NCBI GenBank assembly: GCA_023425645.1
Contig: JAFACG010000034.1
Span: forward strand, 1-64,000
Source: Pseudomonadota bacterium
GTDB lineage: Bacteria; Pseudomonadota; Gammaproteobacteria; Burkholderiales; Burkholderiaceae_B
Direction of reading: 5' to 3'
Length of the DNA: 64,000 bases
The first letter of the stretch is position 1; each line of letters opens with the position of its first letter. Of the stretch, positions 8,240 to 17,034 are shown in pieces. Made by a program: the position numbers and the translations under genes. The notes below the pieces were generated by a model. The model was not told the DNA's origin. It was given only the letters and a program-made list of their open reading frames with translations, and ran no database searches.

Positions 8240-9379
8240 ATGGATCCCCGAATCTTTCTTTTCGCCCTGGCCACTTTCGTGACCGGCACCGCCGAAAACA
8301 TCATCGTCGGCCTGGTGCTGGATGTGGCCGGCAGTCTTGACGTCTCCGTGGCGCTGGCCGGCCAGTTGACCGCGATCTTTTCCATCAGCTTTGCCTTGAC
8401 CGCGCCCTGGGCGCCCTTGCTGGCGGCGCGCCTGGAGCGCCGGCGGCTTTACCTGGGCGCGCTGGCGCTGTTCGTGGCCGGCAATGCGCTGGCTGCCTGC
8501 AGCCAGGTCTATGCGGTGCTGTTTGCCGCCCGGATCCTCATGGCCGGCGCCAGCGCCTTGGTCTGCGTGCTGGCCACCACCCTGGCCACCGAGCAGGTGG
8601 CGCCGGAGCTGCGCGGCCGCGCCATCGGCATCATATTCATGGGCATCAGCGGATCCCTGGTGCTGGGCGTGCCGGCGGGCATGCTGCTCAGTCAATGGAG
8701 CGGCTGGAGAGGCGTGTTCTGGGCGCTGGCCGCCGTGGCCGCCCTGGTGCTGCTGTCGTCCATACTGTTCGTGCCGCGGGCGCGGCCCTCGGATGCGCCT
8801 CGCCTGTACTACCGGTGCCATCTCGCCAATGGTCGCCTGGTGGCGGCGCAAGGCGTGTCGGTTCTGATGATCGCCGGGCATTTCGTCCTGTTCGCCTACC
8901 TGTTGCCTTACCTCGTGCATGCCGCGGACCTGGACGCCGCCGACGCGGCGTATGCCTTCGTGACCTTCGGCGCGGCCGGCGGCTATCTGGGCGGGCGCAT
9001 TGCCGACCGGCTGCTGGCCGGGAAGGCGCTGGTGCTGGTGCCAGCGGCCTATTTGCTGGTATTGCTGATATTGCCCTGGCTGCTGAGCAGGTTTGCCTGG
9101 GCGGCAGCTCCCGTGGTCATGATCTGGAGCTGCATCAGCTGGATGATCTCGCCGGTGGTGCAGGGCTTTCTGCTGCGCATGGACGCGCCGACGGCCCAGG
9201 CGGGCATCAGCCTGAATTTCTCCGCGATGCACGTGGGGGTGGGCCTGGGCACCTTCGTGGACGGCCTCACCCTGGATCGGCTCTCCGTGGCTTACCTGCC
9301 AGCGGTCGCCGCCGTCCTTGCGGCCGGGGCCGTTTGCCTGGCCGTGGGCGCGGCCTGCCCGGGCAGCCGGTCCGGATGA
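8240..9379 (+). CDS. MFS transporter, DHA1-type
   Basis: This 379-residue protein has about 12 hydrophobic segments and the marks of a major facilitator: FVTGTAENIIVGLVLDVAGS in the first helix and GRAIGIIFMGISGSLVLGVP in helix 5, typical of the AraJ/drug-proton antiporter (DHA1) group. It should export a small molecule across the inner membrane by proton exchange; the substrate cannot be read. The ATG at 8240 is chosen since AGAGGA lies upstream and the membrane part starts directly after; an ATG at 8207 is possible. The 275-bp stretch before it (7965-8239) holds only a weak hairpin at 8071-8086 and no gene I can support. Confidence 0.85.
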   Translation: MDPRIFLFALATFVTGTAENIIVGLVLDVAGSLDVSVALAGQLTAIFSISFALTAPWAPLLAARLERRRLYLGALALFVAGNALAACSQVYAVLFAARILMAGASALVCVLATTLATEQVAPELRGRAIGIIFMGISGSLVLGVPAGMLLSQWSGWRGVFWALAAVAALVLLSSILFVPRARPSDAPRLYYRCHLANGRLVAAQGVSVLMIAGHFVLFAYLLPYLVHAADLDAADAAYAFVTFGAAGGYLGGRIADRLLAGKALVLVPAAYLLVLLILPWLLSRFAWAAAPVVMIWSCISWMISPVVQGFLLRMDAPTAQAGISLNFSAMHVGVGLGTFVDGLTLDRLSVAYLPAVAAVLAAGAVCLAVGAACPGSRSG

Positions 9380-9555
9380 AATTCCGTTGTAAAGAAATTG
9401 GAACAGAAGATTGAATTTCCGCTGATTTTTCAATCCATTAAATATGTGAATAAAAGTATACAATTTAATTGTTAAATATTGTTTTAAAAGATGGCCAGGA
9501 CGCTCGGCATCATTAAAATCCCCGTTCTGTTCAAACTGAAAAAAAGAGAAGAGTG

Positions 9556-10314
9556 ATGGCTTTTCGTTTTGGTGCATTGGCCGCCGTATTGGCCGTGGCG
9601 GGTTTGACCGCCGGTTGCAAGACGATGGACGTGGGCGGCATGGTGGGGGCGGGCAGCAAGGCGCTGCAAGCCTACAACCTGTCTGATCAGGAAGTGATCG
9701 CCCTGTCCGATCAGTCCTGCAAGCAGATGGACGCACAGAACAAGGTGGCCAGCCCCAACAGCAAGTACAACAAGCGTCTGCAGCGCATCGTCAAGCCGCT
9801 GAGCAAGTCGCTCAATGGCCAGACGCCGAACTTCAAGGTGTACCAGGTGCAGGAAGTCAACGCCTGGGCCATGGCCAACGGCTGCATCCGCGTGTACGCC
9901 GGCCTGATGGACAAGATGAACGACGACGAGCTGCGCGGCGTGATCGGTCACGAAATGGGCCACGTCGAGCTGGGTCACAGCAAGAAAGCCATGCAGACCG
10001 CCTACGGCCTGTCGGCTGCGCGCGATCTGGCGGCCGCCTCGGGCAATGGCGTGGTCACGCAGCTGAACTCCAGCCAGCTGGGCGAGCTGACCGAAGCCTT
10101 GCTGAACGCGCAATTCTCCCAGTCCCAGGAATCGGCCGCGGACGATTACGCCTTCGATCTGCTGACCGAACGCAAGCTCAAGACCCAGGGCCTGGTGACG
10201 GCCTTTGAAAAACTGGCCGAGCTGGACGGTGGCGAAAGCAGCGTGATGAGCTCGCACCCCGGTTCCAAGGAGCGCGCCCAGCGCATGCAGCAGCGCATCG
10301 ACGCCGCCAAGTAA
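9556..10314 (+). CDS. loiP: M48-family metalloprotease lipoprotein (LoiP-like)
   Basis: The 252-residue product begins with a lipoprotein signal (hydrophobic stretch then LTAGC, cleavage before Cys about 20). The zinc site HEMGHVELGH (HExxH) appears at about residue 132, with a third ligand probably in SQESAADDYAFDLL. This is the YggG/LoiP type of periplasmic, outer-membrane-anchored protease used in envelope quality control. ATG at 9556 follows AAGAGAAG; a GTG one codon earlier is less likely. The 176 bp upstream are strikingly AT-rich for this genome and contain the palindrome CAATTTAATTG at 9461-9471, presumably the promoter region. A strong terminator follows. Confidence 0.9.
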   Translation: MAFRFGALAAVLAVAGLTAGCKTMDVGGMVGAGSKALQAYNLSDQEVIALSDQSCKQMDAQNKVASPNSKYNKRLQRIVKPLSKSLNGQTPNFKVYQVQEVNAWAMANGCIRVYAGLMDKMNDDELRGVIGHEMGHVELGHSKKAMQTAYGLSAARDLAAASGNGVVTQLNSSQLGELTEALLNAQFSQSQESAADDYAFDLLTERKLKTQGLVTAFEKLAELDGGESSVMSSHPGSKERAQRMQQRIDAAK

Positions 10315-10335
10315 GGCGCCCGTCCTGCTTGAAGA

Positions 10336-10358
10336 AACGCCCGCGCCGCGGGCGTTTT
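10336..10358 (+). terminator. Rho-independent terminator after the M48 protease gene
   Basis: AACGCCCGCG pairs with CGCGGGCGTT across a two-base loop and is followed by TTTT. Confidence 0.85.
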
Positions 10359-10749
10359 CTATTGCATCAAATGCGCGCAACGCCTGAAAAAATAGATGCC
10401 TCGAGAACGGCGCCGCTGTAGTTGGCCCAAACGGCGGAGCGTTCGCGCAAAAGCCGTACAGCGTATCAGCCATCCGCTGAATTTTCTGTTTGGTATGGAT
10501 GGCCTAGGGCCGGGTCGATGCCATCAGCGTTTTGAGCCGTTCAAGAAACCATTTTCGGCATCGACTTGGCAAATTGGCTCCTGGATTTCTTCGAAGAAAA
10601 ACCTGCTTCAATTCGCGTTTTATTTTTCTTTCTTGCTTTTTCGAGTCCAAGAAATAGCAATGGCGACAATATTTTGCGCCGCATCTGTTTGGAGTCCGGG
10701 CTGATCCGCCCATCCGCCAAGGGCTTGTCAATTATTGAAGATTGCTTCA
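10359..10749. other. Long intergenic region with a 14-bp perfect palindrome
   Basis: No convincing gene is seen here. The stretch holds the palindrome TTTCTTCGAAGAAA at 10586-10599, followed by a pyrimidine-rich tract (about 10615-10640). Composition is more AT-rich than the flanking genes. The palindrome could be an operator or an old insertion scar; no ORF has a credible start or codon use. Confidence 0.4.
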
Positions 10750-10779
10750 TGGACAGGCGCAAACGGGCCTGTCTAGAAT
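10750..10779 (+). promoter_or_regulatory. Predicted aqpZ promoter with an operator dyad in its spacer
   Basis: TGGACA (10750-10755) and TAGAAT (10774-10779) are each one base from the sigma-70 hexamers and are 18 bp apart. The perfect dyad GACAGGC (10752-10758) / GCCTGTC (10767-10773) overlaps the -35 box and fills the spacer up to the -10 box, a position where a bound repressor or a MerR-type regulator would act. Confidence 0.5.
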
Positions 10780-10813
10780 TCGTTCTTCTTTGTACTGATG
10801 AGGGCAGGCGGCC

Positions 10814-11512
10814 ATGACTTTGACGAAACGTTGCGGTGCGGAATTTTTTGGGACCTTCTGGCTGGTTTTTGGCGGCTGCGGCAGCGCGATCTTTGCCGCG
10901 GCCTACCCGGAACTGGGCATAGGCTTTGCCGGCGTGGCCCTGGCCTTTGGCCTGACCTTGCTGACCATGTGCTATGCCATCGGGCCCATTTCGGGCTGCC
11001 ACATCAATCCGGCCGTGACTTTCGGCCTGGTGGCGGGCGGTCGTTTCCCGGCCCGTGAATTGCTGCCCTACGCGGTGGCTCAGGTGCTGGGCGGATTGGC
11101 AGCCGGCGCCGTGCTCTACCTGATCGCCAGCGGCAAGGCTGGTTTCGACGTATCCGCGGGCTTTGCCTCCAACGGGTACGGCGCGCATTCGCCTGACGGC
11201 TATCCGCTGGCTTCCGCCCTGGTCGCCGAAGTGGTGCTGACGGCATTTTTCCTGTTCATCATCATGGGCGCCACCCACAAGCGCGGCCACGCCGGCCTGG
11301 CGGGCGTGGCCATCGGTCTGACCCTGACGCTGATCCACCTGATCAGCATCCCCATCACCAACACCTCGGTCAATCCGGCACGCTCCACCGGCGTGGCGCT
11401 GTTCCAGGGCAGCTGGGCCATCGACCAGCTCTGGCTGTTCTGGCTGGCGCCCATTGTCGGGGGCGTGCTTGGGGCTCTGGTGTTCCGCGCCTTGCAGTCC
11501 GACGAGGCGTAA
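10814..11512 (+). CDS. aqpZ: Aquaporin Z
   Basis: This 232-residue channel carries water across the inner membrane. Both half-helix motifs are intact: HINPAVTFG near residue 61 and [11 protein letters not shown] near 186. The segment [13 protein letters not shown] has the His, and the second motif the Arg, of the water-selective filter, so it is an AqpZ rather than a glycerol facilitator. Six membrane helices fit the usual length of about 230 residues. The ATG at 10814 follows AGGGCAGG. The gene is a single-gene transcript: it has its own predicted promoter with a dyad and its own terminator. Confidence 0.95.
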   Translation: MTLTKRCGAEFFGTFWLVFGGCGSAIFAAAYPELGIGFAGVALAFGLTLLTMCYAIGPISGCHINPAVTFGLVAGGRFPARELLPYAVAQVLGGLAAGAVLYLIASGKAGFDVSAGFASNGYGAHSPDGYPLASALVAEVVLTAFFLFIIMGATHKRGHAGLAGVAIGLTLTLIHLISIPITNTSVNPARSTGVALFQGSWAIDQLWLFWLAPIVGGVLGALVFRALQSDEA

Positions 11513-11551
11513 GCGCCGCGGGCTGCGGCTTTCTGAGCCGCATCGCCGATG

Positions 11552-11587
11552 AACGGGTCCGGGCCTTATGCGCCCGGGCCCGTTTTT
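11552..11587 (+). terminator. Rho-independent terminator after aqpZ
   Basis: ACGGGTCCGGGC pairs with GCCCGGGCCCGT (one G-T wobble) and runs into TTTTT. It separates aqpZ from the convergent cyclase gene. Confidence 0.85.
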
Positions 11588-11595
11588 CGTGGTTT

Positions 11596-13080
11596 TCAAG
11601 CCTGGCGGCGGTTGCGGGCGGTCTTCTCGTAGTAGTCGCGCTTGGCGTCGTACATGCGCTGGTCGGCCAGGCGTAGGACGGCTTCCAGGCAGTTGGGCTC
11701 GTGCGCCGTCGCTGCGCCGATCGACAGGGCGATCTTCGGGCCGTTGTAGAACTGATTGTTCAGTTCGGCCAGCTTGCCGATGTTCTCGGCCAGGGCGTGG
11801 GCGGCGGCCTCGTCGGCGCCGGGCATCAGGATGATGAATTCGTCTCCGCCCACGCGGGCGGCGTGCCAGGGTTTGTCCACGGCCTGCAGCAGCACCTCGC
11901 CCACGCGCTGCAGCAGGGCGTCACCGCTGATGTGGCCCAGGCTGTCATTGGTCTCCTTCAGGTGATTCAGGTCCAGCACCATGACGGAGGTGGGCAGGAT
12001 GTTCTTGCGGCTCAGGCGGTTGAGTTCATCCACATAGAAGGCGCGATTCTTGAGCTTGGTCAGCACGTCGTGCTTGCCCAGGTACTCCAGGTAGGTCTCG
12101 GCCTTCTTGCGGGCGGTGATGTCGGTCAGGGCCAGCAGCACCTGGTTCCAGTTGTCTTCATGACCCTGGAATACGGAGAACTGCAGGTGGATGTTCAGCG
12201 GCATGCCGTCCAGGGTGTGGTTGAGCACTTCGCGCTGCTGCAGCAGGCGCCCTTCCCATAGATCGATCAGCTGCTCGCGGAAGCTGGGAATCATTTCCTC
12301 CCGGAACACCTCGGGCAGGCGTGTCAGCAGTTCATCCCTGCTGCCGGCCTTGAACATGTCCAGGGTGTATTGGTTGACGTCCAGCACCTTGATCTCCGCC
12401 ATGCAGCGCTCCACGAATTCAGGGTGTACGTCGGTGAAGGTGCGCAGGTCCGTGATGCCGTGGCTGCGCAGTTCATCGAGCAGGCCGCGTATGGTGCTGA
12501 AGTCTTCCACCCACAGGGAGACGGGCGCCTGCTGGAACAGGCTCAGCGCATGCAGGGCGCTGTCGCGGGCGCGGCGCCGGGCCTGTTCCAGTTCGCTCAC
12601 GTCTTCGATGACCACCAGCACGCGGTCGCCATGGCGTTCGTGGGCGGGCAGCAGCACGCCCTTGAGCAGGATGTCCAGGCGCCGGCCGTCCAGCGTGTAG
12701 TTGACGCTGCGGCCCTGGAAGCGAGCCTGCCCGGACCAGAGTTGCAGCAGTTCCTGGATGAGGGACTCGAACGTATCGCCGCGCAGCACTTCGTCGAGCC
12801 TCTCGGATAGTTCGTCGACGCTGCCAGCGGCGTACAGCGCCAGGGTGGCGGGGTTCACATGCAGCAGCCGGATGCGCGCCGAGCACTGTGCCGCCAGCTG
12901 AGGGCGAGCTTGCAGGAAAGCGCCCAGATCGCTTATGCCTTGCGCCCGCCATTGGTCAAACAATTCAAAGACGCCGCTGTAATCCTCCAGCCACATGGAT
13001 ACGGGGGAAGCGTCAAAGAGGGTCAGGGAAGCGTCGAAGCCCGGGATGAGGGCTGGAGTGGTCCGGAGGGGAAGTGGCAT
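11596..13080 (-). CDS. Diguanylate cyclase with two PAS-like sensor domains
   Basis: The 494-residue product has two PAS-type domains repeated in tandem (each with PVSxWxEDxS near its start, at about residues 25 and 175) and a C-terminal GGDEF domain (VGGDEFIILMPG at about 430). It should make c-di-GMP from two GTP in response to a ligand bound in the PAS domains. No membrane segment is evident, so it is probably soluble. The usual RxxD inhibitory site five residues before GGDEF is absent (the sequence there is DKPW), so product inhibition may be weak. The ATG at 13080 opens just before the first PAS unit; no good ribosome-binding site is visible and the frame is open to 13374, so the start is uncertain. 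Confidence 0.88.
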   Translation of the reverse strand: MPLPLRTTPALIPGFDASLTLFDASPVSMWLEDYSGVFELFDQWRAQGISDLGAFLQARPQLAAQCSARIRLLHVNPATLALYAAGSVDELSERLDEVLRGDTFESLIQELLQLWSGQARFQGRSVNYTLDGRRLDILLKGVLLPAHERHGDRVLVVIEDVSELEQARRRARDSALHALSLFQQAPVSLWVEDFSTIRGLLDELRSHGITDLRTFTDVHPEFVERCMAEIKVLDVNQYTLDMFKAGSRDELLTRLPEVFREEMIPSFREQLIDLWEGRLLQQREVLNHTLDGMPLNIHLQFSVFQGHEDNWNQVLLALTDITARKKAETYLEYLGKHDVLTKLKNRAFYVDELNRLSRKNILPTSVMVLDLNHLKETNDSLGHISGDALLQRVGEVLLQAVDKPWHAARVGGDEFIILMPGADEAAAHALAENIGKLAELNNQFYNGPKIALSIGAATAHEPNCLEAVLRLADQRMYDAKRDYYEKTARNRRQA

Positions 13081-13337
13081 GATGGCGCGCGGAAAGAGGA
13101 GTCGCCTTGCCGTAAGGCGGCAAATGCGACAAATAGTAGCGTGCAGTCGGGGTCTATGGAAGGGGGCATGCCTATGTCCAGGCCGCGGGGCGCCCGAGTG
13201 TTGCGCAGAGGGGAAGGCGCGCATGCTGATCGCCCGGCTGGCCGGGCACTTGGATGAGCCTGGCGGCGTTCGAGCTCCAGTAGCGCTACACTGGCGCGGT
13301 CGCGGCCCCGGCCGCCTGTCTCGCGTATATATGGAAC

Positions 13338-13682
13338 ATGGCCAAGATCCTGCCCATTCTGATGCTGCTGGCATCCAATGTGTTCATGACCATCGCCTGG
13401 TATGGACATCTGAAGTTTCCTCACAGTCCTTTGCTCAAGGTCGTCCTGCTCAGCTGGGGCATCGCCCTGGTGGAGTATTGCCTGGCCGTGCCCGCCAATC
13501 GTCTGGGGCATACGGTCTACACGGCCGCCCAGCTCAAGACCATCCAGGAAGTCATCACGCTGGCGGTTTTCGCCGTGTTTTCGGTGCTCTACCTGAAAGA
13601 GAGCTTCACCCTCAACCATCTGGTGGGGTTCGCCCTGATCTGCGCCGGGGCCTTTTTTGTGTTCTATGGGCCGTTGAAGTAG
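13338..13682 (+). CDS. DMT-family small membrane protein (DUF486)
   Basis: This 114-residue protein has four predicted membrane helices and matches the DUF486 group of small drug/metabolite-type membrane proteins (MAKILPILMLLASNVFMT at the start, LVGFALICAGAFFVFYGPLK at the end). Its substrate is unknown; it would act as a dimer in the inner membrane by analogy with four-helix members. The gene is divergent from the cyclase gene, with 257 bp between the two starts, and is followed after 21 bp by a hairpin whose T-run lies on the other strand. Confidence 0.9.
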   Translation: MAKILPILMLLASNVFMTIAWYGHLKFPHSPLLKVVLLSWGIALVEYCLAVPANRLGHTVYTAAQLKTIQEVITLAVFAVFSVLYLKESFTLNHLVGFALICAGAFFVFYGPLK

Positions 13683-13703
13683 GACGCCAGCTGGCGGCGG
13701 GCG

Positions 13704-13860
13704 AAAAAAAGTCCCCCAAATCATGGGGGACCTGAAGCCGGACGTACGGGGAGGTGAATGCTTACGCCCGGGATGTATTCATACTAAGGGCATCCAGCCC
13801 TCCGACGGTGTGTCCGAAGCGGGCATTGCGTAACCGTTTATGGCCATTGCCACTGTTTCC
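13704..13860 (-). ncRNA. Candidate small RNA ending in a strong terminator
   Basis: On the minus strand a terminator (GTCCCCC/GGGGGAC stem, 13711-13731, then seven T) ends a transcript that cannot come from the protein gene upstream, because that gene has its own terminator at 13915-13939. The stretch between the two terminators has no credible ORF. It contains CCTCCCC (about 13748-13754) and TCCCCC in the terminator stem, C-rich tracts that could pair with Shine-Dalgarno regions. The 5' end given here is a guess. The hairpin might instead only serve the convergent DUF486 gene. Confidence 0.3.
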
Positions 13861-13914
13861 CTCGGCTTTGTACTGTATGGTTACCATATCGTGTCGGCGG
13901 GTGTCGCGGGCCAT

Positions 13915-13939
13915 GAAAAAACCGGCCCGCAGGCCGGTT
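13915..13939 (-). terminator. Rho-independent terminator of the META/DUF4377 gene
   Basis: On the minus strand AACCGGCC pairs with GGCCGGTT and is followed by TTTTT, 21 bp beyond the stop at 13960. Confidence 0.85.
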
Positions 13940-13959
13940 GGGGCTGAGCGCCAGAGTGC

Positions 13960-14778
13960 TCAGGGCCGTACGACCTCGCTCTCCACGACCATGTCCAGCA
14001 CGTCGGCATGCTTGGAGGCGTCCGCAGGAACGTTCTTCAAGGTGTAGCGGTTGACCCGCAGCACGTTGCGCACCCCAGGTTCGTGAGTGTAGCCCTCGAT
14101 GTCGCCGTAGTAGTACATCCATTGGCCGGTATGGGTCTTGACGCCATTGCCGTCATACTGGATCTCGCGCACCTTCAGGCACTGGTAATTGGGCATCAGC
14201 GGATGCGAGCAGGCTTCGCGCTGCGGCGCCACTTCCAGAAAGACGCGTTCGGGCTCGCTGCCGTAGCGCGTGGATGCGGTAGGCTCGCCCTTCATGCGCC
14301 ATTTGGTGCCGTCCTGGAAGGTCAGGGTCAGGACGGGCGCCGGATTGTCAGGCGCGGAATCGGCCTTGGCCATGCTCCAGTCGGTTGCGGTCGGCAGCAG
14401 TTGACCCACAGCATGTTCGTCGCGCATCAGCTTTTCGTCGGCGCAGGCCTTCATGGTGCTCACCGGGTGCGTGATGCTGATCCTGGAGCCGTTGACGACA
14501 TAGCCGCCGCTGAGCAGGTTGCACAGGCCGTCCACGGACACCTGGCGGTCCGTGAAGTTCAGGGTCACCTGCTTGCCGTCCGCGCCCGGGATGGCGGGCA
14601 GCGGCTGCCCATCCTTGCCGGTGGTCGCGAACAGGCGCCAGTGATAGGCCTCAAGGGAAATCTCTTTGTCCATTTGACGTTTCGAAATAGGGGCGTCAGA
14701 CGCGGTTTGCGGAGCCGTGCAGGCGACCAGACCCATTAATGCCAGCGAGCTGGCAGCCAAAGTCAGTGTTTTTTTCAT
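13960..14778 (-). CDS. META-domain plus DUF4377 lipoprotein (HslJ-like)
   Basis: This 272-residue protein begins with a lipoprotein signal (SSLALMGLVAC, Cys about 20). Residues about 45-165 form a META/HslJ domain (WRLFATTGKDGQP, CNLLSGGYVVNG) and residues about 180-270 a DUF4377 domain (CLKVREIQYDGNG, MVVESEVVRP). Both are small beta-rich envelope domains; in E. coli HslJ is a heat-inducible lipoprotein linked to novobiocin resistance. The ATG is preceded by AAGGAAG. The gene is monocistronic, with its own terminator. Confidence 0.88.
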   Translation of the reverse strand: MKKTLTLAASSLALMGLVACTAPQTASDAPISKRQMDKEISLEAYHWRLFATTGKDGQPLPAIPGADGKQVTLNFTDRQVSVDGLCNLLSGGYVVNGSRISITHPVSTMKACADEKLMRDEHAVGQLLPTATDWSMAKADSAPDNPAPVLTLTFQDGTKWRMKGEPTASTRYGSEPERVFLEVAPQREACSHPLMPNYQCLKVREIQYDGNGVKTHTGQWMYYYGDIEGYTHEPGVRNVLRVNRYTLKNVPADASKHADVLDMVVESEVVRP

Positions 14779-14890
14779 GGGTTTCTTCCTTGTTGAGTCA
14801 TCAGGACGGGTGAAGCATGCACCCGGGAGAAAAAACAGGCATGCATTGTGGGCGGCTCATGGCCCCCTGACAAGCCTTCTTGACCATGTC

Positions 14891-15592
14891 TTACGTTTGC
14901 GCCTCCGACTGCAGTTGATTTTCCAGACTCTTGCGCAGGGAGTCCGGCAGGGACATCAGGCGCGCCAGCTCGTCCAGGTAGGCGCGTTCCATATAGCTTT
15001 GCTCATCGATGACCAGCAGGCTGGCCAGGTAGATCTCGGCCGCCAGTTCCGGCGTCTGGGCCAGGCTGGCCACAGCTTGCGGATCCACGGGCTTGAGCAG
15101 TTCCTTTGACAGCCACAGCCGCGCCTGCTCGGGAGCGGAGAGCTTGGCGATTTCGTCTTCGATCAACTGGCGTTCGGGCTCGCCCATGTGCCCGTCGGCC
15201 TTGGCGGCGGACACCAGGGCCGCCAGAATCACCATGGCGTGGGTGTCGGCCGCGTTGGAGGGTGCGTTCTGCACGGGCAATGGCGCCGGCGGCACCGCCT
15301 GCACGGGCACGGGTTCCAGGCGCTGGCCGGCGTTCTGTTCCTGCCAGTTCTGGTAGACCTTCAGGGCCAGTGCGCCCAGGGCCGCCGCTCCGCCGTAGCC
15401 GGCCATGGATCTGCCCATCTTGCGGAATTTCTTGTTCCCCAGCAGCAGGCCCAGCAGGCCGCCAACGACGGCGCCGCCGCCAAAGCCGCCGGCCTGCTCA
15501 GCCAGCTTCCCGCCCAGGCCGCGCTCCTGCCGATCGGGACCGGTGCTCTGGCTGTTTTGCAGGATCTGTTGCAGCAGTTGCTGAAGTGACAT
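14891..15592 (-). CDS. DUF533 (YebE-like) TerB-fold inner-membrane protein
   Basis: The 233-residue product has a Gln-rich start, a Gly-rich membrane region (GGGAVVGGLLGLLLGNKK at about 40, then AGYGGAAALGALALK) and a C-terminal helical TerB-like domain that begins HAMVILAALVSAAKADGHM and contains ELAAEIYLASLLVID. This is the layout of YebE/DUF533 proteins; in enterics yebE is a member of envelope-stress regulons, and its role is not known. GAAAGG precedes the ATG. Upstream, TAGTTATAAACTA forms a small dyad near the likely promoter. Confidence 0.88.
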   Translation of the reverse strand: MSLQQLLQQILQNSQSTGPDRQERGLGGKLAEQAGGFGGGAVVGGLLGLLLGNKKFRKMGRSMAGYGGAAALGALALKVYQNWQEQNAGQRLEPVPVQAVPPAPLPVQNAPSNAADTHAMVILAALVSAAKADGHMGEPERQLIEDEIAKLSAPEQARLWLSKELLKPVDPQAVASLAQTPELAAEIYLASLLVIDEQSYMERAYLDELARLMSLPDSLRKSLENQLQSEAQT

Positions 15593-15802
15593 GGGATGCC
15601 TTTCGCAGTAATAAACAGTAGGCTAGTTATAAACTACTTTCCCAGGGGCTCCGGTCCGCAATTGTAAGCAGACCTGGCCAAAGTCCCGGCTTTGCGCACC
15701 CGGTGCCGGACTGAATTTGGTATCTTATGCGCTGATCCGTTCATAGAGGCGTGCGCGCCGATTTTTAGGGGGAAGGGCCGCGCCGTCGGCTCCACGAAAA
15801 CC

Positions 15803-16951
15803 ATGAAGCTGACTCGAACTTTACTTGCCGCATCCGTCCTGCTGGCCGCCGCGGCTGCGCCGGCCCACTCCCAGGTCAAGATCGGAGTGATCGCTTCGGC
15901 CACCGGGCCGACGGCGGTGGTGGGGCTGCCGCAGCGCAATACGGTGCCTCTTCTGCCCGCCAAGGTCGGCGACCTGAACGTGGAGTACGTGTCCATGGAC
16001 GACGCCAGCGATCCCAACCAGACGGTGACCTTGTTCAAGAAGATGATCTCCGAGGACAAGATCGACGCCCTGATCGGGCCCACCGGGTCGCCCAACGCCA
16101 TGGGCATCATCCAATTCGCCGCCGATTCCGGCACGCCCGTGCTGGCTCCGGTGGGGGCGGCTTCCGTGGTGCTGCCCATGACGCCGGAGAAGAAGTGGGT
16201 GTTCAAGACCACGCAGAACGACGACATCATTGCCGCCGCGCTGGTCAAGCACATGGTCGAGCACGGGGTCAAGACCGCCGCCTTCCTGGGCTTCAACGAC
16301 GCCTATGGTGAAAGCTGGCTGAATGTCTTCAAGGACCTGGCCGCCAGGAACAACATCCAGATCGTGGCCACCGAGCGCTATGTGCGTTCGGACACCTCGG
16401 TGACGGGCCAGGCGCTGAAGATCTTTGCGGCCAAGCCTGACGCCGTGCTGGTGGCGGGCACCGGGGCGGCGGCCGTGCTGCCGCAGGTCACGCTGGTCAA
16501 GCAGGGCTACAAGGGACAGATCTACCAGACCCACGGCGCGGCGCTGCCGGCCTTCCTGCAACTGGGCGGCGCCCAGGTGGAGGGCACGGTGCTGGCCGCC
16601 AGCCTGATGCTGGTGCTGCCCGAGATCGCCGACAGCAATCCGTCCAAGCCCATTGCCCAGGACTACATCCAGCGCTACACGGCCAAGTACGGCACGGCCC
16701 CGGCCACCTTCGGCGCCAATGTCTACGATGCTGGCCTGCTGCTGGAAAAAGCGATTCCGCAGGCGGCGGCCAAGGCCAAGCCGGGCACGCCCGAGTTCCG
16801 CGCCGCCTTGCGCGACGCCCTGGAACAGACGCGCGAACTGGTGGCCACGCAGGGGGTCTACAATATGTCGCCCGAGGATCACAGCGGCTTTGACGAGCGC
16901 GGGCGGGAGCTGATCACCGTGCGCGACGGCCAGTGGCGCTTGGTCAAGTAA
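15803..16951 (+). CDS. ABC transporter substrate-binding protein (LivK-like), solitary
   Basis: The 382-residue product has a Sec signal peptide (MKLTRTLLAASVLLAAAAA, cut near PAHS-Q) and the fold-I periplasmic binding family features of branched-chain amino-acid binding proteins (VKIGVIASATGPTAVVG, then DDASDPNQTVTLFKKM). No permease or ATPase gene lies near, so it must work with a transporter encoded elsewhere. Burkholderiales genomes carry many such orphan binding proteins, often for aromatic or dicarboxylic substrates; the ligand cannot be inferred. The ATG at 15803 is taken because the signal peptide starts there. A bidirectional terminator follows. Confidence 0.9.
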   Translation: MKLTRTLLAASVLLAAAAAPAHSQVKIGVIASATGPTAVVGLPQRNTVPLLPAKVGDLNVEYVSMDDASDPNQTVTLFKKMISEDKIDALIGPTGSPNAMGIIQFAADSGTPVLAPVGAASVVLPMTPEKKWVFKTTQNDDIIAAALVKHMVEHGVKTAAFLGFNDAYGESWLNVFKDLAARNNIQIVATERYVRSDTSVTGQALKIFAAKPDAVLVAGTGAAAVLPQVTLVKQGYKGQIYQTHGAALPAFLQLGGAQVEGTVLAASLMLVLPEIADSNPSKPIAQDYIQRYTAKYGTAPATFGANVYDAGLLLEKAIPQAAAKAKPGTPEFRAALRDALEQTRELVATQGVYNMSPEDHSGFDERGRELITVRDGQWRLVK

Positions 16952-16970
16952 AAAGCGCAGGTCCACGAAA

Positions 16971-16997
16971 AAACGCGGCCAGGCCGCGTTTTTTTTG
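16971..16997 (+). terminator. Bidirectional terminator after the solitary binding-protein gene
   Basis: AACGCGGC pairs with GCCGCGTT around CAG; eight T follow on the plus strand and six on the minus strand, so it also serves the convergent gene ending at 17035. Confidence 0.88.
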
Positions 16998-17034
16998 CTT
17001 CGGATGGAATGCCCCGCCGCGGGGCGGATCATGG

